NCBI RefSeq assembly: GCF_024623455.1
Contig: NZ_JANIPJ010000005.1
Span: forward strand, 62,001-126,000
From: Paenibacillus soyae
Lineage (GTDB): Bacteria; Bacillota; Bacilli; Paenibacillales; Paenibacillaceae
Direction: 5' to 3'
DNA length: 64,000 nucleotides
Of the stretch, positions 17,146-26,224 are shown in pieces. The translations under genes and the position numbers were made by a program. The notes under the pieces were generated by a model that did no database searches, had not been told where the DNA came from, and saw nothing but the letters and a program-made list of their open reading frames with translations. How positions within the stretch are numbered: position 1 is the first letter of the stretch; every line of letters starts with the position of its first letter.

Positions 17146-17448
17146 ATGGCCATTAGCTTCACAAGGTCGCTCATTACGCAGCTGGAGAAGGAAGTCGCGG
17201 AGCTGCATGCGCTCGTACGCGAACAGAAGAAGAAACGCGAGAAGGTCGAGTCCAAGATCAAAGGGCTGAAGCGCGACCAGAAATTAAGCCAGTCGGCTAA
17301 CGACCTCAGCAACAAGATAACGCGCGAAAACAAGCTAAAAAAAGAACTCGAGCAGATCAACGTATTGCTCGTTCAGGCCTCCAAGCAATTGGCGGAGAAG
17401 AAGGGGCTGCTGGAGAAGCAGCGGGAGAAAACGAAAAATAGCTTGTAA
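17146..17448 (+). CDS. Small coiled-coil protein of unknown function
   Basis: 100 residues, almost wholly charged heptad-type helix (KEVAELHALVREQKKKREK, KKELEQINVLLVQASKQL). No catalytic motif. GAAGAGGTG precedes the ATG at a good distance. It follows the PP2C gene by 53 bases and could be co-transcribed with it; a strong terminator closes the unit. Confidence 0.7.
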   Translation: MAISFTRSLITQLEKEVAELHALVREQKKKREKVESKIKGLKRDQKLSQSANDLSNKITRENKLKKELEQINVLLVQASKQLAEKKGLLEKQREKTKNSL

Positions 17449-17456
17449 ACTGGAGG

Positions 17457-17487
17457 AAAACCCGACCGTGGATGGTCGGGTTTTCTT
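17457..17487 (+). terminator. Rho-independent terminator
   Basis: Stem AAAACCCGACC / GGTCGGGTTTT with a six-base loop, just after the coiled-coil gene. Confidence 0.9.
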
Positions 17488-17578
17488 TGGTTAGCAAGCA
17501 AAAAATACATTGATGATTAGAACGTACATTCGCTGACACTCTGCTGTCCAATTGAAGGCGTATAGTAGGGATAAAATC

Positions 17579-17592
17579 GTGCGCGAGCGCAC
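17579..17592. promoter_or_regulatory. GTGCGC-GA-GCGCAC palindrome upstream of HIRAN gene 1
   Basis: Perfect 6-base arms with a two-base centre, 20 bases before the start codon and just before the ribosome binding site. It is fully conserved in copy 2 and is either an operator or an RNA hairpin. Confidence 0.5.
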
Positions 17593-17611
17593 GCGGTTAG
17601 GAGCGGATACG

Positions 17612-17965
17612 ATGGAACAACCAATTTATGTTGCTATTGTCGGGACGTCTTTTTATTTCGGGACCGGGTTCCTCAAGCCGGGGCAGCCCGTGCAGCTGAT
17701 CAAAGATCCGGACAATCGCCACGACCAGGAGGCCATCAAGGCGGTCATGCCGCCCGTCGGCAAAATCGGCTACGTCGCCAACAGCTCGAATACGGTGCCC
17801 AAAGGCTGCCGAAGCGCGGGACGAATCTACGATACGTTCGATGACCAAGCGATCGGCGTAATTCGTTTCGTCATGAAGGATTCGGCTATCGTCGAGATTG
17901 TACCTCATTATGAAGGCATCTTTATCTTCCATTCGACAGATGCCATCACCTTAACGGTTCGATAG
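17612..17965 (+). CDS. HIRAN-domain protein, copy 1
   Basis: 117 residues forming one HIRAN domain (YVAIVGTSFYFG, PGQPVQLIKDPDNRHDQEAI, GKIGYVANS). HIRAN domains bind DNA ends or stalled forks and are often fused to helicases or nucleases; here it stands alone. AGGAG at 17599-17603 is 8 bases before the ATG. A second copy with about 90% protein identity lies 1.5 kb downstream in the same orientation. Confidence 0.85.
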   Translation: MEQPIYVAIVGTSFYFGTGFLKPGQPVQLIKDPDNRHDQEAIKAVMPPVGKIGYVANSSNTVPKGCRSAGRIYDTFDDQAIGVIRFVMKDSAIVEIVPHYEGIFIFHSTDAITLTVR

Positions 17966-18126
17966 ACAAAGAAATCGAAATGAATAAATTCTCTACTAAT
18001 TTTAAATGGAACAAAATAGGAGGAGAGTGGAGAGTAGCTACATGGAGGAAAATGTAAATTGATGTCGAATTACTTCACTTGTACTCGTGGATTTTGAAAA
18101 AACTTATTTTTGGAGGAAACCAATCA

Positions 18127-18894
18127 ATGAAAGAGGATAGCGAAATTATGAATGAGAAAGACGAAGAAATTGCCCAGCTCAAAAGACAATTAATAGAATT
18201 CAAGGAAGCACACATGCAAAGTGCTGCTTCGATCACTCTAGATCCTAGCTCCAGATCGTTATCTCTTCCAACGAAAGGATTTTTAAAGCATCTCTTAAAA
18301 GTTGCTAGGTTTAAGATGATCTTAATTGTCCTTATTATTTTTGTCATCGCTATAGGAGGGGTTTGGCTATTTGCGGGCAGTATCTCCAAAAAAGAGTCCA
18401 TCACGTTTATTGAACATGTTCAAGAGTTAGCCACATTGGCAACAGCTCAAGCTCATATGAAAGTGATTCTACACGAAGAGGATAATAAGATTTTTGGGAA
18501 AGACATCTCTATTAATCTGCCAGGAACAAAGCGAGAACTGCTATTAATTGTACCTGCGACGGTTATTGCTGGTGTTGATTTGAAAGGGACTACTGCTGAA
18601 AACATGGATATTAATGAAGAAACAAAAGAAATAAATATTATTGTTCCTCATGCAAAGCTCATCCAGGACCCTTCCGTACAAATGGATAAAATACTAACCT
18701 ATGTCAATGGCGGACTTTTTCGCGGTGATATTGAATGGGAAGAAGGTTTTGACCTAGCCGCAAAGGCACAAGAACAATTTCGTCAAGAGGCTATCTCTGT
18801 TGGTTTACTAGTTACAGCAGAGAAAAATGCAGATAAAGTACTAAAGGAATTCTTTAAGAAATTTGGTTACACGGTAAATGTCACTTTTAAGTAA
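18127..18894 (+). CDS. DUF4230 membrane protein
   Basis: 255 residues. A short coiled coil (MNEKDEEIAQLKRQLIEFKE) precedes one transmembrane helix near residues 62-83 and an extracytoplasmic DUF4230 domain (ELATLATAQAHMKVIL, GTKRELLLIVPATVIAGVDL). GGAGG 9 bases ahead of the ATG at 18127 supports this start. The gene is clearly more AT-rich than its neighbours and sits between the two HIRAN repeats, which suggests acquisition or capture. Function unknown. Confidence 0.8.
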   Translation: MKEDSEIMNEKDEEIAQLKRQLIEFKEAHMQSAASITLDPSSRSLSLPTKGFLKHLLKVARFKMILIVLIIFVIAIGGVWLFAGSISKKESITFIEHVQELATLATAQAHMKVILHEEDNKIFGKDISINLPGTKRELLLIVPATVIAGVDLKGTTAENMDINEETKEINIIVPHAKLIQDPSVQMDKILTYVNGGLFRGDIEWEEGFDLAAKAQEQFRQEAISVGLLVTAEKNADKVLKEFFKKFGYTVNVTFK

Positions 18895-18999
18895 CGGGAC
18901 GGCTGGAAGGACATCAAAGATTATTTAAAGGTACTGCTATACTATTAATTGGTTACTTCGAACTTAAAGTTGTAGGCAACTTAATGAATAACAAATCGG

Positions 19000-19026
19000 A
19001 CACCTTGCTTAGGCAGGGTGTTCTTT
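19000..19026 (+). terminator. Rho-independent terminator after DUF4230 gene
   Basis: Stem ACACCTTGC / GCAGGGTGT with loop TTAG and a TCTTTT tail. Confidence 0.8.
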
Positions 19027-19038
19027 TCTATAGAGAGC

Positions 19039-19492
19039 TAGAACATACATTCGCTGACACCCTGCTGTCCAATTGATGGCGTATAGTAGGGTTAAAATCG
19101 TGCGCGAGCGCACGCGATTAGGAGCGGATACGATGGAACAACCAGTATATGTTGCTATTGTCGGGACGTCTTTTTATTTCGGGACGGGCTTCCTCAAGCC
19201 AGGACAGCCCGTGCAGCTGATTAAAGACCCGGACAACCGCCATGACCAGGAAGCGATCAAAGCCGTCATGCCGCCCGTCGGCAAGATCGGCTACGTAGCC
19301 AATAGCTCGAACACGGTGCCCAAAGGCTGCCGAAGCGCGGGGCGAATCTACGATACGTTCGATGACCATGCGATCGGCGTCGTCCGTTTCGTCATGAAGG
19401 ATACGGCAATCGCCGAGATTGTCCCTCATTATGAAAGTATCTTTGTTTTCCATTCGACAGAAGCCATCACCTTCACGGATCGATAGACAAGA
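19039..19492 (+). repeat. Direct repeat, HIRAN element copy 2
   Basis: Second copy of the element at 17518-17970, same orientation, with the same upstream block and the same GTGCGC-GA-GCGCAC palindrome (19100-19113). Confidence 0.85.
19133..19486 (+). CDS. HIRAN-domain protein, copy 2
   Basis: 117 residues, one HIRAN domain, differing from copy 1 at about ten positions, mainly in the C-terminal third (for example VVRFVMKDTAIAEIV against VIRFVMKDSAIVEIV). Many base differences are silent, so both copies appear to be maintained. Start and ribosome binding site are as in copy 1. It precedes a small unknown gene and a MazG-like gene. Confidence 0.85.
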   Translation: MEQPVYVAIVGTSFYFGTGFLKPGQPVQLIKDPDNRHDQEAIKAVMPPVGKIGYVANSSNTVPKGCRSAGRIYDTFDDHAIGVVRFVMKDTAIAEIVPHYESIFVFHSTEAITFTDR

Positions 19493-19579
19493 ATTGCTCA
19501 CAAATTTTCCTGATCGTGGAAGGATAGGAGATAAGTCCTGCCGAATATAGTAAGAAAGAACTATTTGAGGTGATTTCTA

Positions 19580-19891
19580 ATGAGGGCTATTGAACTCAAA
19601 TTTCATAGAGCAATGCTGAACACCTACGAACGGGCCAAAGAAGATCACGGCTACCAAGCCACTTACTTCAAACGAATGGTCGTCGAGAAAGGCGGCCTCC
19701 AAGCCGCCAAGGAGCTGGTCGCCAGCGAATCCGCCTCCGGCTTCAAGGAGCTGTACATGCGAGGCTGCCTGCATCTAAGCGTGGAGGTGCTGGTCGCTTA
19801 CCATGAGGAGTTTCATGAGTTGTTTACGGATGAGGAGATTGGTATGGCGAAAGCGAAATTAGATGCGTTAAGCTATGTACATGAGGGTTAG
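19580..19891 (+). CDS. Small conserved helical protein of unknown function
   Basis: 103 residues. The pattern FHRAMLNTYERAKEDHGYQA near the N-terminus, GGLQAAKELVAS and ELFTDEEIGMAKAKLDALSY at the end belongs to a small protein type that is widespread in bacteria, usually alone or beside defence and DNA-repair genes, with no known function. GAGGTG 8 bases before the ATG supports the start. Confidence 0.75.
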   Translation: MRAIELKFHRAMLNTYERAKEDHGYQATYFKRMVVEKGGLQAAKELVASESASGFKELYMRGCLHLSVEVLVAYHEEFHELFTDEEIGMAKAKLDALSYVHEG

Positions 19892-19943
19892 AGAAGCGAC
19901 TAGACAAATAACTCAATTAATCGATGTGCGAGGTGCACAAACC

Positions 19944-20270
19944 ATGCCAACTTATAACAAGCTTGTTCGCGACAAAATCCCGCAAGTCCTTGAAGCCAAA
20001 GGATTAGCTTTCCGTACAAGAATTCTGGATGAAACGGAATATCGAGCGGAATTGCAAACAAAGCTCAAAGAAGAAATGAATGAATTATTGAACGCCACTA
20101 GCTCGGAAGAGACGCTGGAGGAGCTTGCCGATATACTAGAGGTCGTCCACGCGCTAACTCAGATTAACGGCTCTACTACAACGGAGCTAGAAGCATTGCG
20201 GGCCAAAAAGGCAGACAAACGCGGCGGATTCCAGGAACGGGTGTATTTGATTGATGTCGAGGACAATTAG
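19944..20270 (+). CDS. MazG-like NTP pyrophosphohydrolase
   Basis: 108 residues. PTYNKLVRDKIPQVLEAKG, then LKEEMNELLNATSSEETLEE and LADILEVV place it in the all-alpha NTP-pyrophosphatase group (PRA-PH/MazG-like) with EExxE and ExxD metal ligands. It should hydrolyse a nucleotide to the monophosphate and PPi; the true substrate is not known. GAGGTG 8 bases upstream selects the ATG at 19944. It lies directly before the McrB/DUF2357 pair and might be a house-cleaning or defence accessory. Confidence 0.85.
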   Translation: MPTYNKLVRDKIPQVLEAKGLAFRTRILDETEYRAELQTKLKEEMNELLNATSSEETLEELADILEVVHALTQINGSTTTELEALRAKKADKRGGFQERVYLIDVEDN

Positions 20271-20347
20271 ATAGATCACATAGCTGATGCATGGGCAAAG
20301 TGGCATAATAAAAGTAGTTCTGTATTTTACTACCGGAGGACGCAATC

Positions 20348-22540
20348 ATGTCATTACCTCAAGAGCTTTCAACAATATTTAGAATTAAACAACGTTCATA
20401 TAAAATGGTTCTGATCTTGTCTTTACTAGAAGAATATCAGACCACACATCTTCAAACCTTCTTACTGGATAGCATTGCAGCTCGCTTTTTATCCTATTTC
20501 CAAAGCAGTTTAGAGGAGGGAAAGAAGGTTGACTCGCCTCCCAGTGGTGTAGCGTCAAGTTGGGCTGAATTTTCGCTTAGTCAAACGAAATCGTTGCTCT
20601 ACACTCCGATAAAAGCGTTATCCTCCATTCTTGAGGAAAGCAACGGAGGGCAGGCGATATCCTTCAAACCTGCAGTTTGGGATAAGCTTGACGAAGCAAC
20701 TATCAATGAATTGGAACAATATGCGCGGACAGAGTTGGATAACTACAACAACAACTTAGCTTCGCCAATTTCGCTGAAAAGCTCTTTGGCCCAAATCATG
20801 AATAGTTATATTGGAGCCAAATCACAGCCCTTCTCAAACCATCCTTTAGGCCAATTGCTCAGACATACGCTTCCCAATAATCTAAAGAAGCTATCCTTCA
20901 TCGACGAAAATTACAAGGTTCAAGGGTCGATTGGTCAGGGAAACTGGGCGAATATTCCTTGGCTTGCTATTCTCGATAAGAGAATTACGGATACCACGCA
21001 GCATGGAGAATACGTTGTTTATTTGTTTGCCGAGGACATGAGCTCGGTTTATTTGACATTACTTCAAGGGGTGACAGCCCCATTAAAGGATAAGGGTAGA
21101 AGAGAAGGCTACCAATACCTCGAGCAAAAGGTTCGCGAGATGCGCGAGCTACTTCCACTCGAGAACATGCAGAAGGATGAGAATATCCATCTCACGGCGA
21201 GTGGTCTGGGGCGTGACTATCAGGTATCAACAGTAGCATATATTCGGTACGACAGAAATCATATTCCGGACGATGAGCAGCTTATAGCTGATTTAGAAAA
21301 TATGATGGCAAACTACAAGCAATATGCAGATAGTGCTGCATTTAATGAGAGGGATGGGGTGAGTACGCCTGTGAACACGGAATCAGTTTCTAAACAAATC
21401 GAGCAGATCAAAGCTTTCATCATACAAAAAGGCTTCCACTATCCAGGCTCCCTCATTGAAAACCTCTACTTGTCCTTCAAGACAAAGCCTTTTGTCATAT
21501 TGGCCGGCGTATCGGGAACGGGAAAAACGAAGCTTGTGAAGTTATTTGCCGAGGCGCTTGGTGCTAACACGGGAAATAAACAGTTTTCGCTTATTCCGGT
21601 GAGACCGGATTGGAGCGACCCGTCTGATCTTCTTGGCTATAAGGATCTGTCTGGTGCATACCGTCCAGGACAACTTGCGGAAGTATTGGTAGAGGCGTCA
21701 AAGCCGGAGAATCAGCATAAGCCCTATTTTATTTGTCTAGACGAGATGAATCTGGCTAGAGTGGAGCATTATTTCAGCGATCTGCTAAGCATTATTGAGA
21801 CGCAAGAGTGGCAAGATGATCGCATTGTGACGTCTCCGCTTATTCAGAAGGAAGCGCTGAGACCTGAAGACCAATCGATTTATGGTGGTCTATCTCTCCC
21901 GGATAATGTCTACCTCATCGGAACAGTGAACATGGATGAGACGACCCACCCATTCAGTAAAAAGGTTCTTGATCGCGCGAACACGATCGAATTTAACTAT
22001 ATCCATCTCGGACAGTACCCGGATATGATGAATCCCCGAAATGCTATAGAGATTTCGCATATCGATAACTCCTTCTTGCGAAGCGACTATCTGCAACTTG
22101 TCGATGCCTACTCGGAGCATCGCGATCTCGTTCATCGAACGACCGAGAAGCTGGTGAAAATCAATGGCATATTAGAAGAAATACATTCCCATGTAGGCTT
22201 CAGGATTCGGGATGCCGTCTGTTTTTATATGATATATAACGAACGGTTCCAATTGATGAGCGAAGATGCAGCGTTCGACCTCCAATTGCTTCAAAAGATT
22301 CTACCTCGTGTCCAAGGCAGTAGCGCAACCGTGAAACGCGTGTTGTTGCAGCTCATGCAAGGAGCATTGGGGAAGACATTAAAAGTAAACGAGCTTATGG
22401 AGGATGCTTCTGAGTTATACACGACATGGAGCGCGAATGAACCAACTGAAACGGTGAAGCATCCACAGACAGCTAGGAAAATCGCTTTTATGCTGCGGAG
22501 GTTAGAAGAAGATGGCTTCACCTCATACTGGCTCTCTTAA
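20348..22540 (+). CDS. McrB-like AAA+ GTPase with MrcB N-terminal domain
   Basis: 730 residues. The N-terminal half carries a DUF3578/MrcB_N-type domain (WANIPWLAILDKRITDT, YVVYLFAEDMSSVYLTLLQG), the predicted DNA-recognition part. The C-terminal half is an McrB AAA+ module with Walker A GVSGTGKTKL (~388), Walker B FICLDEMNLARVEHYFSDLL (~462) and the GTP-type signature NMDETTHPFSKKVLDRAN (~527). It is the motor of a type IV restriction system that cuts modified DNA. GGAGG precedes the ATG. It overlaps its partner by 29 bases. Confidence 0.9.
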   Translation: MSLPQELSTIFRIKQRSYKMVLILSLLEEYQTTHLQTFLLDSIAARFLSYFQSSLEEGKKVDSPPSGVASSWAEFSLSQTKSLLYTPIKALSSILEESNGGQAISFKPAVWDKLDEATINELEQYARTELDNYNNNLASPISLKSSLAQIMNSYIGAKSQPFSNHPLGQLLRHTLPNNLKKLSFIDENYKVQGSIGQGNWANIPWLAILDKRITDTTQHGEYVVYLFAEDMSSVYLTLLQGVTAPLKDKGRREGYQYLEQKVREMRELLPLENMQKDENIHLTASGLGRDYQVSTVAYIRYDRNHIPDDEQLIADLENMMANYKQYADSAAFNERDGVSTPVNTESVSKQIEQIKAFIIQKGFHYPGSLIENLYLSFKTKPFVILAGVSGTGKTKLVKLFAEALGANTGNKQFSLIPVRPDWSDPSDLLGYKDLSGAYRPGQLAEVLVEASKPENQHKPYFICLDEMNLARVEHYFSDLLSIIETQEWQDDRIVTSPLIQKEALRPEDQSIYGGLSLPDNVYLIGTVNMDETTHPFSKKVLDRANTIEFNYIHLGQYPDMMNPRNAIEISHIDNSFLRSDYLQLVDAYSEHRDLVHRTTEKLVKINGILEEIHSHVGFRIRDAVCFYMIYNERFQLMSEDAAFDLQLLQKILPRVQGSSATVKRVLLQLMQGALGKTLKVNELMEDASELYTTWSANEPTETVKHPQTARKIAFMLRRLEEDGFTSYWLS

Positions 22541-24923
22541 TCAAAGTGTCGAGCTCCTTCGTGTTGAGACGAATCTTTTTAACCTATATATCCAGGGCAA
22601 GCCTTACCATCCTACCGTAGAGTCTCTGCAATTGCACAGAACGAATGATGAGAAGTGGGTAGCTGCAGGCTTACAAGTCTCGACCCTAGAGAGCTCTCTA
22701 CAGATCGAGCAAATCTCTGTGTTCCATCCGGAGACAAGAGAACTGAAATTGTGGGGGACAGGTGATCCAAGCTTCCCCATATTCTTTGAAACGCAGAGCT
22801 ATGAGCTCGTGATCGAAAAGAAAGCGGAAATGGCATTAACCTTTCACCATGATAATATTCATCTTCGCCAGGCTGTAAAGCCGCTAGGTAAGATGATTGT
22901 GTCCGGCGTTCTGAACTTTCAGAATGAGGTTGGTCTGACCGAGCTCGAGCTTCGTCTGAATGGTTCGCCGATATTCCGAATGCAAATCGAGATATTCCCA
23001 TCGAAGATCGACTATAAGCAGGACTATCAAATGATTCTTCACGACGTGAATCAACAGATCTATAATCTATCTTTTGATTTTATGCGGAAGACTTATAACA
23101 TGACGGGGCTCAAAAATACCCGCAGTCAGAGTCTAACGGAGTTTTTTACCATTCTTCAGCATGTGTTCGGCCAGCTGGTTCAGGCGGTAGAACGGATTGA
23201 GGTGGCCCCTCATTCCAAGCTGAAGCAAGAGAAGAGAGTGCTAGATGCAGCAAGAGTTAAGAAAGCTGGGAGAGACAATGTAGCCTTTTTGTCCAAGCGA
23301 CCACAGCTCCTAATTCCTGATTCAAGGTTAGGTTTCGTGCCTGTTAATGGCGAGGCTTATTATCCAAGTCGCGTTCTAGAGACAAAACGGCATGTGGACT
23401 ACAATACGTTGGAGAATCGATTCGTCCGATGGGTTCTTGTGCGCATTGCCGTTAAGCTAAAGGAATTAAAAACGCGCTTAGTTGAAAAAAATCGCATGCA
23501 GGATCCTCTGCTGGCAAAACGGTTGCAGGATATGCAAACACAGCTACAGCGATTGTTACGATTGGATTTCCTAAACGTTGGCGAGATGAGGCAGCTTTCC
23601 GTTTCGCTCGTGTTGCAGATGGCGCCAGGCTACCGAGAGGTCTATCGTAATTACCTGATGCTAATGAAAGGCTTGTCCATTCAAAGCGACTTGTTCCGAC
23701 TGTCCATGAAGGATCTTGCCCAATTATATGAATACTGGTGCTTCCTAAAGATTCATGATCTTCTCGGCCGAAAGTACGAGCTACTGAAGCAAGATATTAT
23801 TAAGGTGAACCGTACTGGCGTGTTCGTGACGCTGGATAAGTCGCAGCAAGCTAGGATGGTATATCGAAATCCTAAGAACGGCGAGATATTCACTCTTTAT
23901 TACAATGCATTACCTAAGGGCGATCATAGCGAAACATTAGGACAGAGACCGGATAATGTTTTGACGCTCAAGAAAAACGATTCAGCGGCGGATTATAAGT
24001 ATATTTTTGATGCGAAATATCGTCTGAATCCTGCTTATGAGGGAAGCTATTACTACGATAAGTACGGAATTCCGGGACCGGAAGAAGACGACATAAACAC
24101 GATGCATCGTTATCGGGATGCGATTGTGTATACGGATGTTGATAGCCGAGAGCTAGAGCGAAGTATGTTTGGCGCATATGTCCTGTTCCCACATCACAAC
24201 GAGGAGCAGTTTAAGGATCATAAGTTCTATAGAAGCATCAAACGTATTAATGTAGGTGCGTTCCCGTTCTTGCCTAACTCGACAAAGCTCATGGAAGAGT
24301 TTTTGGATGAGATCATTTTGGATAGTCCGGAGAAGGCCTATGAACGCGCAACACGCCCAAGAGGGACGAAGGAGTACTATCGGAATAAGCTGTCCGGCAA
24401 AAATGTGTTGGTTGGTTCGCTGAGGGATGTTACGCAGTTAGAGAATGCACTGAAATTTAGCTACTACCACGTACCTCTGGAAAACATTACAGATCATACG
24501 ATATTAACGCAGCTCGAATATGTTGCACTCTATCAGTCACGGGGCCAGTTTGCAGGGCGTGGGGATGTCGGCGTAAGCTGGTATGGTAAAGTGGCGAGTT
24601 GGCGTGTGGTGAGACGTAAAGAAATTACGGAACGACCGGCGAGACGAGGAACAGAAGAGAAGCTCTATGTGAAGTTCACCATTGAAAGATGGATGAAGCG
24701 GGACAAGCCTATCGTTCCTGGCGGCAGGGGGATCTACTCTCTCTTGTACACGTCAAAGTATATGTTCGACCGCGCGGTTGAAATTGCCGAGCTTAAGCTA
24801 GATACAGAGGAAGAGCTCGTCTTGTGGCGTGAGCAGCGACGGAAAGGACCCGTTAAGGTGGAGCTTGATCATGATCAGGTGGATTTGGCGAAAGTTATTA
24901 AGGGGATACAATTAATGGATTGA
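22512..24923 (+). CDS. DUF2357 McrC-like nuclease partner
   Basis: 803 residues. A DUF2357 N-terminal region (SYELVIEKKAEMALTF, YKQDYQMILHDVNQQIYNL) is followed by a PD-(D/E)XK nuclease-like domain (QRPDNVL ~478, then YIFDAKYRLN ~498-507 with the D-x-K core). This is the nuclease side of McrBC-like systems in which DUF2357 replaces classical McrC. GGAGGT 8 bases before the ATG lies inside the McrB gene, and the 29-base overlap implies coupled translation. A terminator follows. Confidence 0.88.
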   Translation: MASPHTGSLNQSVELLRVETNLFNLYIQGKPYHPTVESLQLHRTNDEKWVAAGLQVSTLESSLQIEQISVFHPETRELKLWGTGDPSFPIFFETQSYELVIEKKAEMALTFHHDNIHLRQAVKPLGKMIVSGVLNFQNEVGLTELELRLNGSPIFRMQIEIFPSKIDYKQDYQMILHDVNQQIYNLSFDFMRKTYNMTGLKNTRSQSLTEFFTILQHVFGQLVQAVERIEVAPHSKLKQEKRVLDAARVKKAGRDNVAFLSKRPQLLIPDSRLGFVPVNGEAYYPSRVLETKRHVDYNTLENRFVRWVLVRIAVKLKELKTRLVEKNRMQDPLLAKRLQDMQTQLQRLLRLDFLNVGEMRQLSVSLVLQMAPGYREVYRNYLMLMKGLSIQSDLFRLSMKDLAQLYEYWCFLKIHDLLGRKYELLKQDIIKVNRTGVFVTLDKSQQARMVYRNPKNGEIFTLYYNALPKGDHSETLGQRPDNVLTLKKNDSAADYKYIFDAKYRLNPAYEGSYYYDKYGIPGPEEDDINTMHRYRDAIVYTDVDSRELERSMFGAYVLFPHHNEEQFKDHKFYRSIKRINVGAFPFLPNSTKLMEEFLDEIILDSPEKAYERATRPRGTKEYYRNKLSGKNVLVGSLRDVTQLENALKFSYYHVPLENITDHTILTQLEYVALYQSRGQFAGRGDVGVSWYGKVASWRVVRRKEITERPARRGTEEKLYVKFTIERWMKRDKPIVPGGRGIYSLLYTSKYMFDRAVEIAELKLDTEEELVLWREQRRKGPVKVELDHDQVDLAKVIKGIQLMD

Positions 24924-24976
24924 AAAATGTACCATCACGGAAGCTAAGTCGATCTTAATTGAATACGTATTATGAA

Positions 24977-25016
24977 AAGAGGATGTTTTTATCTATAGAG
25001 ACACCCCTCTTATTTT
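24977..25016 (+). terminator. Probable terminator of the McrB/DUF2357 operon
   Basis: Stem AAGAGG(A)TGT / ACACCCCTCTT with a long AT-rich loop and a TATTTT tail, about 50 bases after the stop. Confidence 0.6.
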
Positions 25017-25060
25017 GGAGTAGTATGTAACTATATTAATATTCGTCGCAGGAGGAACAT

Positions 25061-25961
25061 ATGGATTCTTCTAAAGTATTCTCAACAACAGCTCTAGCAA
25101 AAGAACTGAATATCCCAACGAAAATATTGTTTGAGACTCTGCAAGACCTGGGTTTCATTATTAGACAAAACGATTCGTGGGAACTGACTAAAAAAGGACT
25201 AGATGTTGGCGGAACTTTAAAGACTCACCCCCGACTAGGTACATATATTGCATGGCAAGAAACGATAAAGGATCTACTAAAGGATACTCAGGAAGCTGGG
25301 GGAAAAATTAATAAATGCTACCTCGTTAAGTAAGCATTTTAATATATCAAAATTTCGAATAAATCCGATTTTGTCTGAATTAGGCTTTGTGGAAAAGAGC
25401 GTGAAGGGTTGGAAAGTAACGAAACTTGGGGAGGCATTAGGTGGAAGACAATTTGAATTTGAGCAAACTGGAGTTCCATACGTGTCTTGGAATGAGTCGA
25501 TTTTAAGAAACAAAACCATCCTAGAAACATTTAAAGCTCTTAATGGCGAAGTTGAAGAGGAAAGTGTGAGGGACTCGAATTCGGCAAAGCAAAATGAGAC
25601 TTTAGGTTTCCGGGAAAAGTTTGAAGCAAAGCACAGAGCAGCAGACGGCCATTATGTGCGTTCTAGGGCAGAAATGCTTATAGACAATTGGTTATACATG
25701 TCCGAAATTGTACATGCTTACGAGAGAAAGCTTCCCATTGAAGAAGACGTGTACTGTGACTTTTACTTACCAGTAGGTAAGGTATATATCGAATTTTGGG
25801 GTATAGAAAGCGATGAGAAATACTTGGAGCGTAAAAGAGTAAAGTTAGATATCTATAAAAAGTATGGTTTTAACTTAATAGAAATAGATGACGCGGATAT
25901 TCAAAATCTGGATGACATTTTACCGAAAAAACTACTTAAATTTGGTATACAGGCTTACTGA
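25061..25961 (+). pseudogene. Frameshifted HTH-repeat protein with PD-(D/E)XK-like nuclease domain
   Basis: The frame opening at ATG 25061 (SD GGAGG) stops at 25333, while the adjacent frame continues the protein to 25961. Skipping one base in the GGGGGAAAAA tract at 25298-25307 joins them into about 299 residues. Two similar winged-helix repeats appear: FSTTALAKELNIPTKILFET in the first, INATSLSKHFNISKFRINPI in the second, each followed by a WKLTKLG-like motif. The C-terminal domain (RSRAEMLIDNWLYM, CDFYLP, VYIEFWG, RVKLDIYKKYGF) looks like a DUF559/Vsr-type nuclease. Homologues are sometimes mislabelled as kinases. It could be a decayed gene, programmed slippage or a sequencing error. Confidence 0.7.
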
Positions 25962-26095
25962 TAAGTGCGAGCTAGTGAAAGGCACTATAATTTATTTATC
26001 TGACTAATACAAGCCCAATCCAACTCTGATGGCTATTCAAGAGTTTCTTGTCTAGAATATAACAATACAATTGATCATGATCCCCTTTATTTATT

Positions 26096-26133
26096 AAAAA
26101 TCCACGGCCATTGCTTGCCGCGGATTTTCTTTA
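26096..26133 (+). terminator. Rho-independent terminator
   Basis: Stem AATCCACGGC / GCCGCGGATT (one mismatch) with loop CATTGCTT and TTTTCTTT. Confidence 0.75.
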
Positions 26134-26224
26134 ATATATAAAATATTACGCAGTCTTCTCCGAAGTGGTATCTTAAGTGTGTAGTATAAATATCCCAATA
26201 TGATTCCAGTAGGAGCCACCCCGC

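Larger units (their letters stand above)
17518..17970 (+). repeat. Direct repeat, HIRAN element copy 1
   Basis: About 450 bases, ~90% identical to 19039-19492. It includes ~95 bases upstream (TACATTCGCTGACAC, CTGCTGTCCAATTGA) and the whole HIRAN gene. Homology ends a few bases after the stop codon. Confidence 0.85.

Noticed and set aside
13078..19492. Region read as a prophage or integrative element
   Set aside because: Direct repeats and defence-like genes are present, but no integrase, transposase, phage structural gene, tRNA or att-like short repeat is visible.
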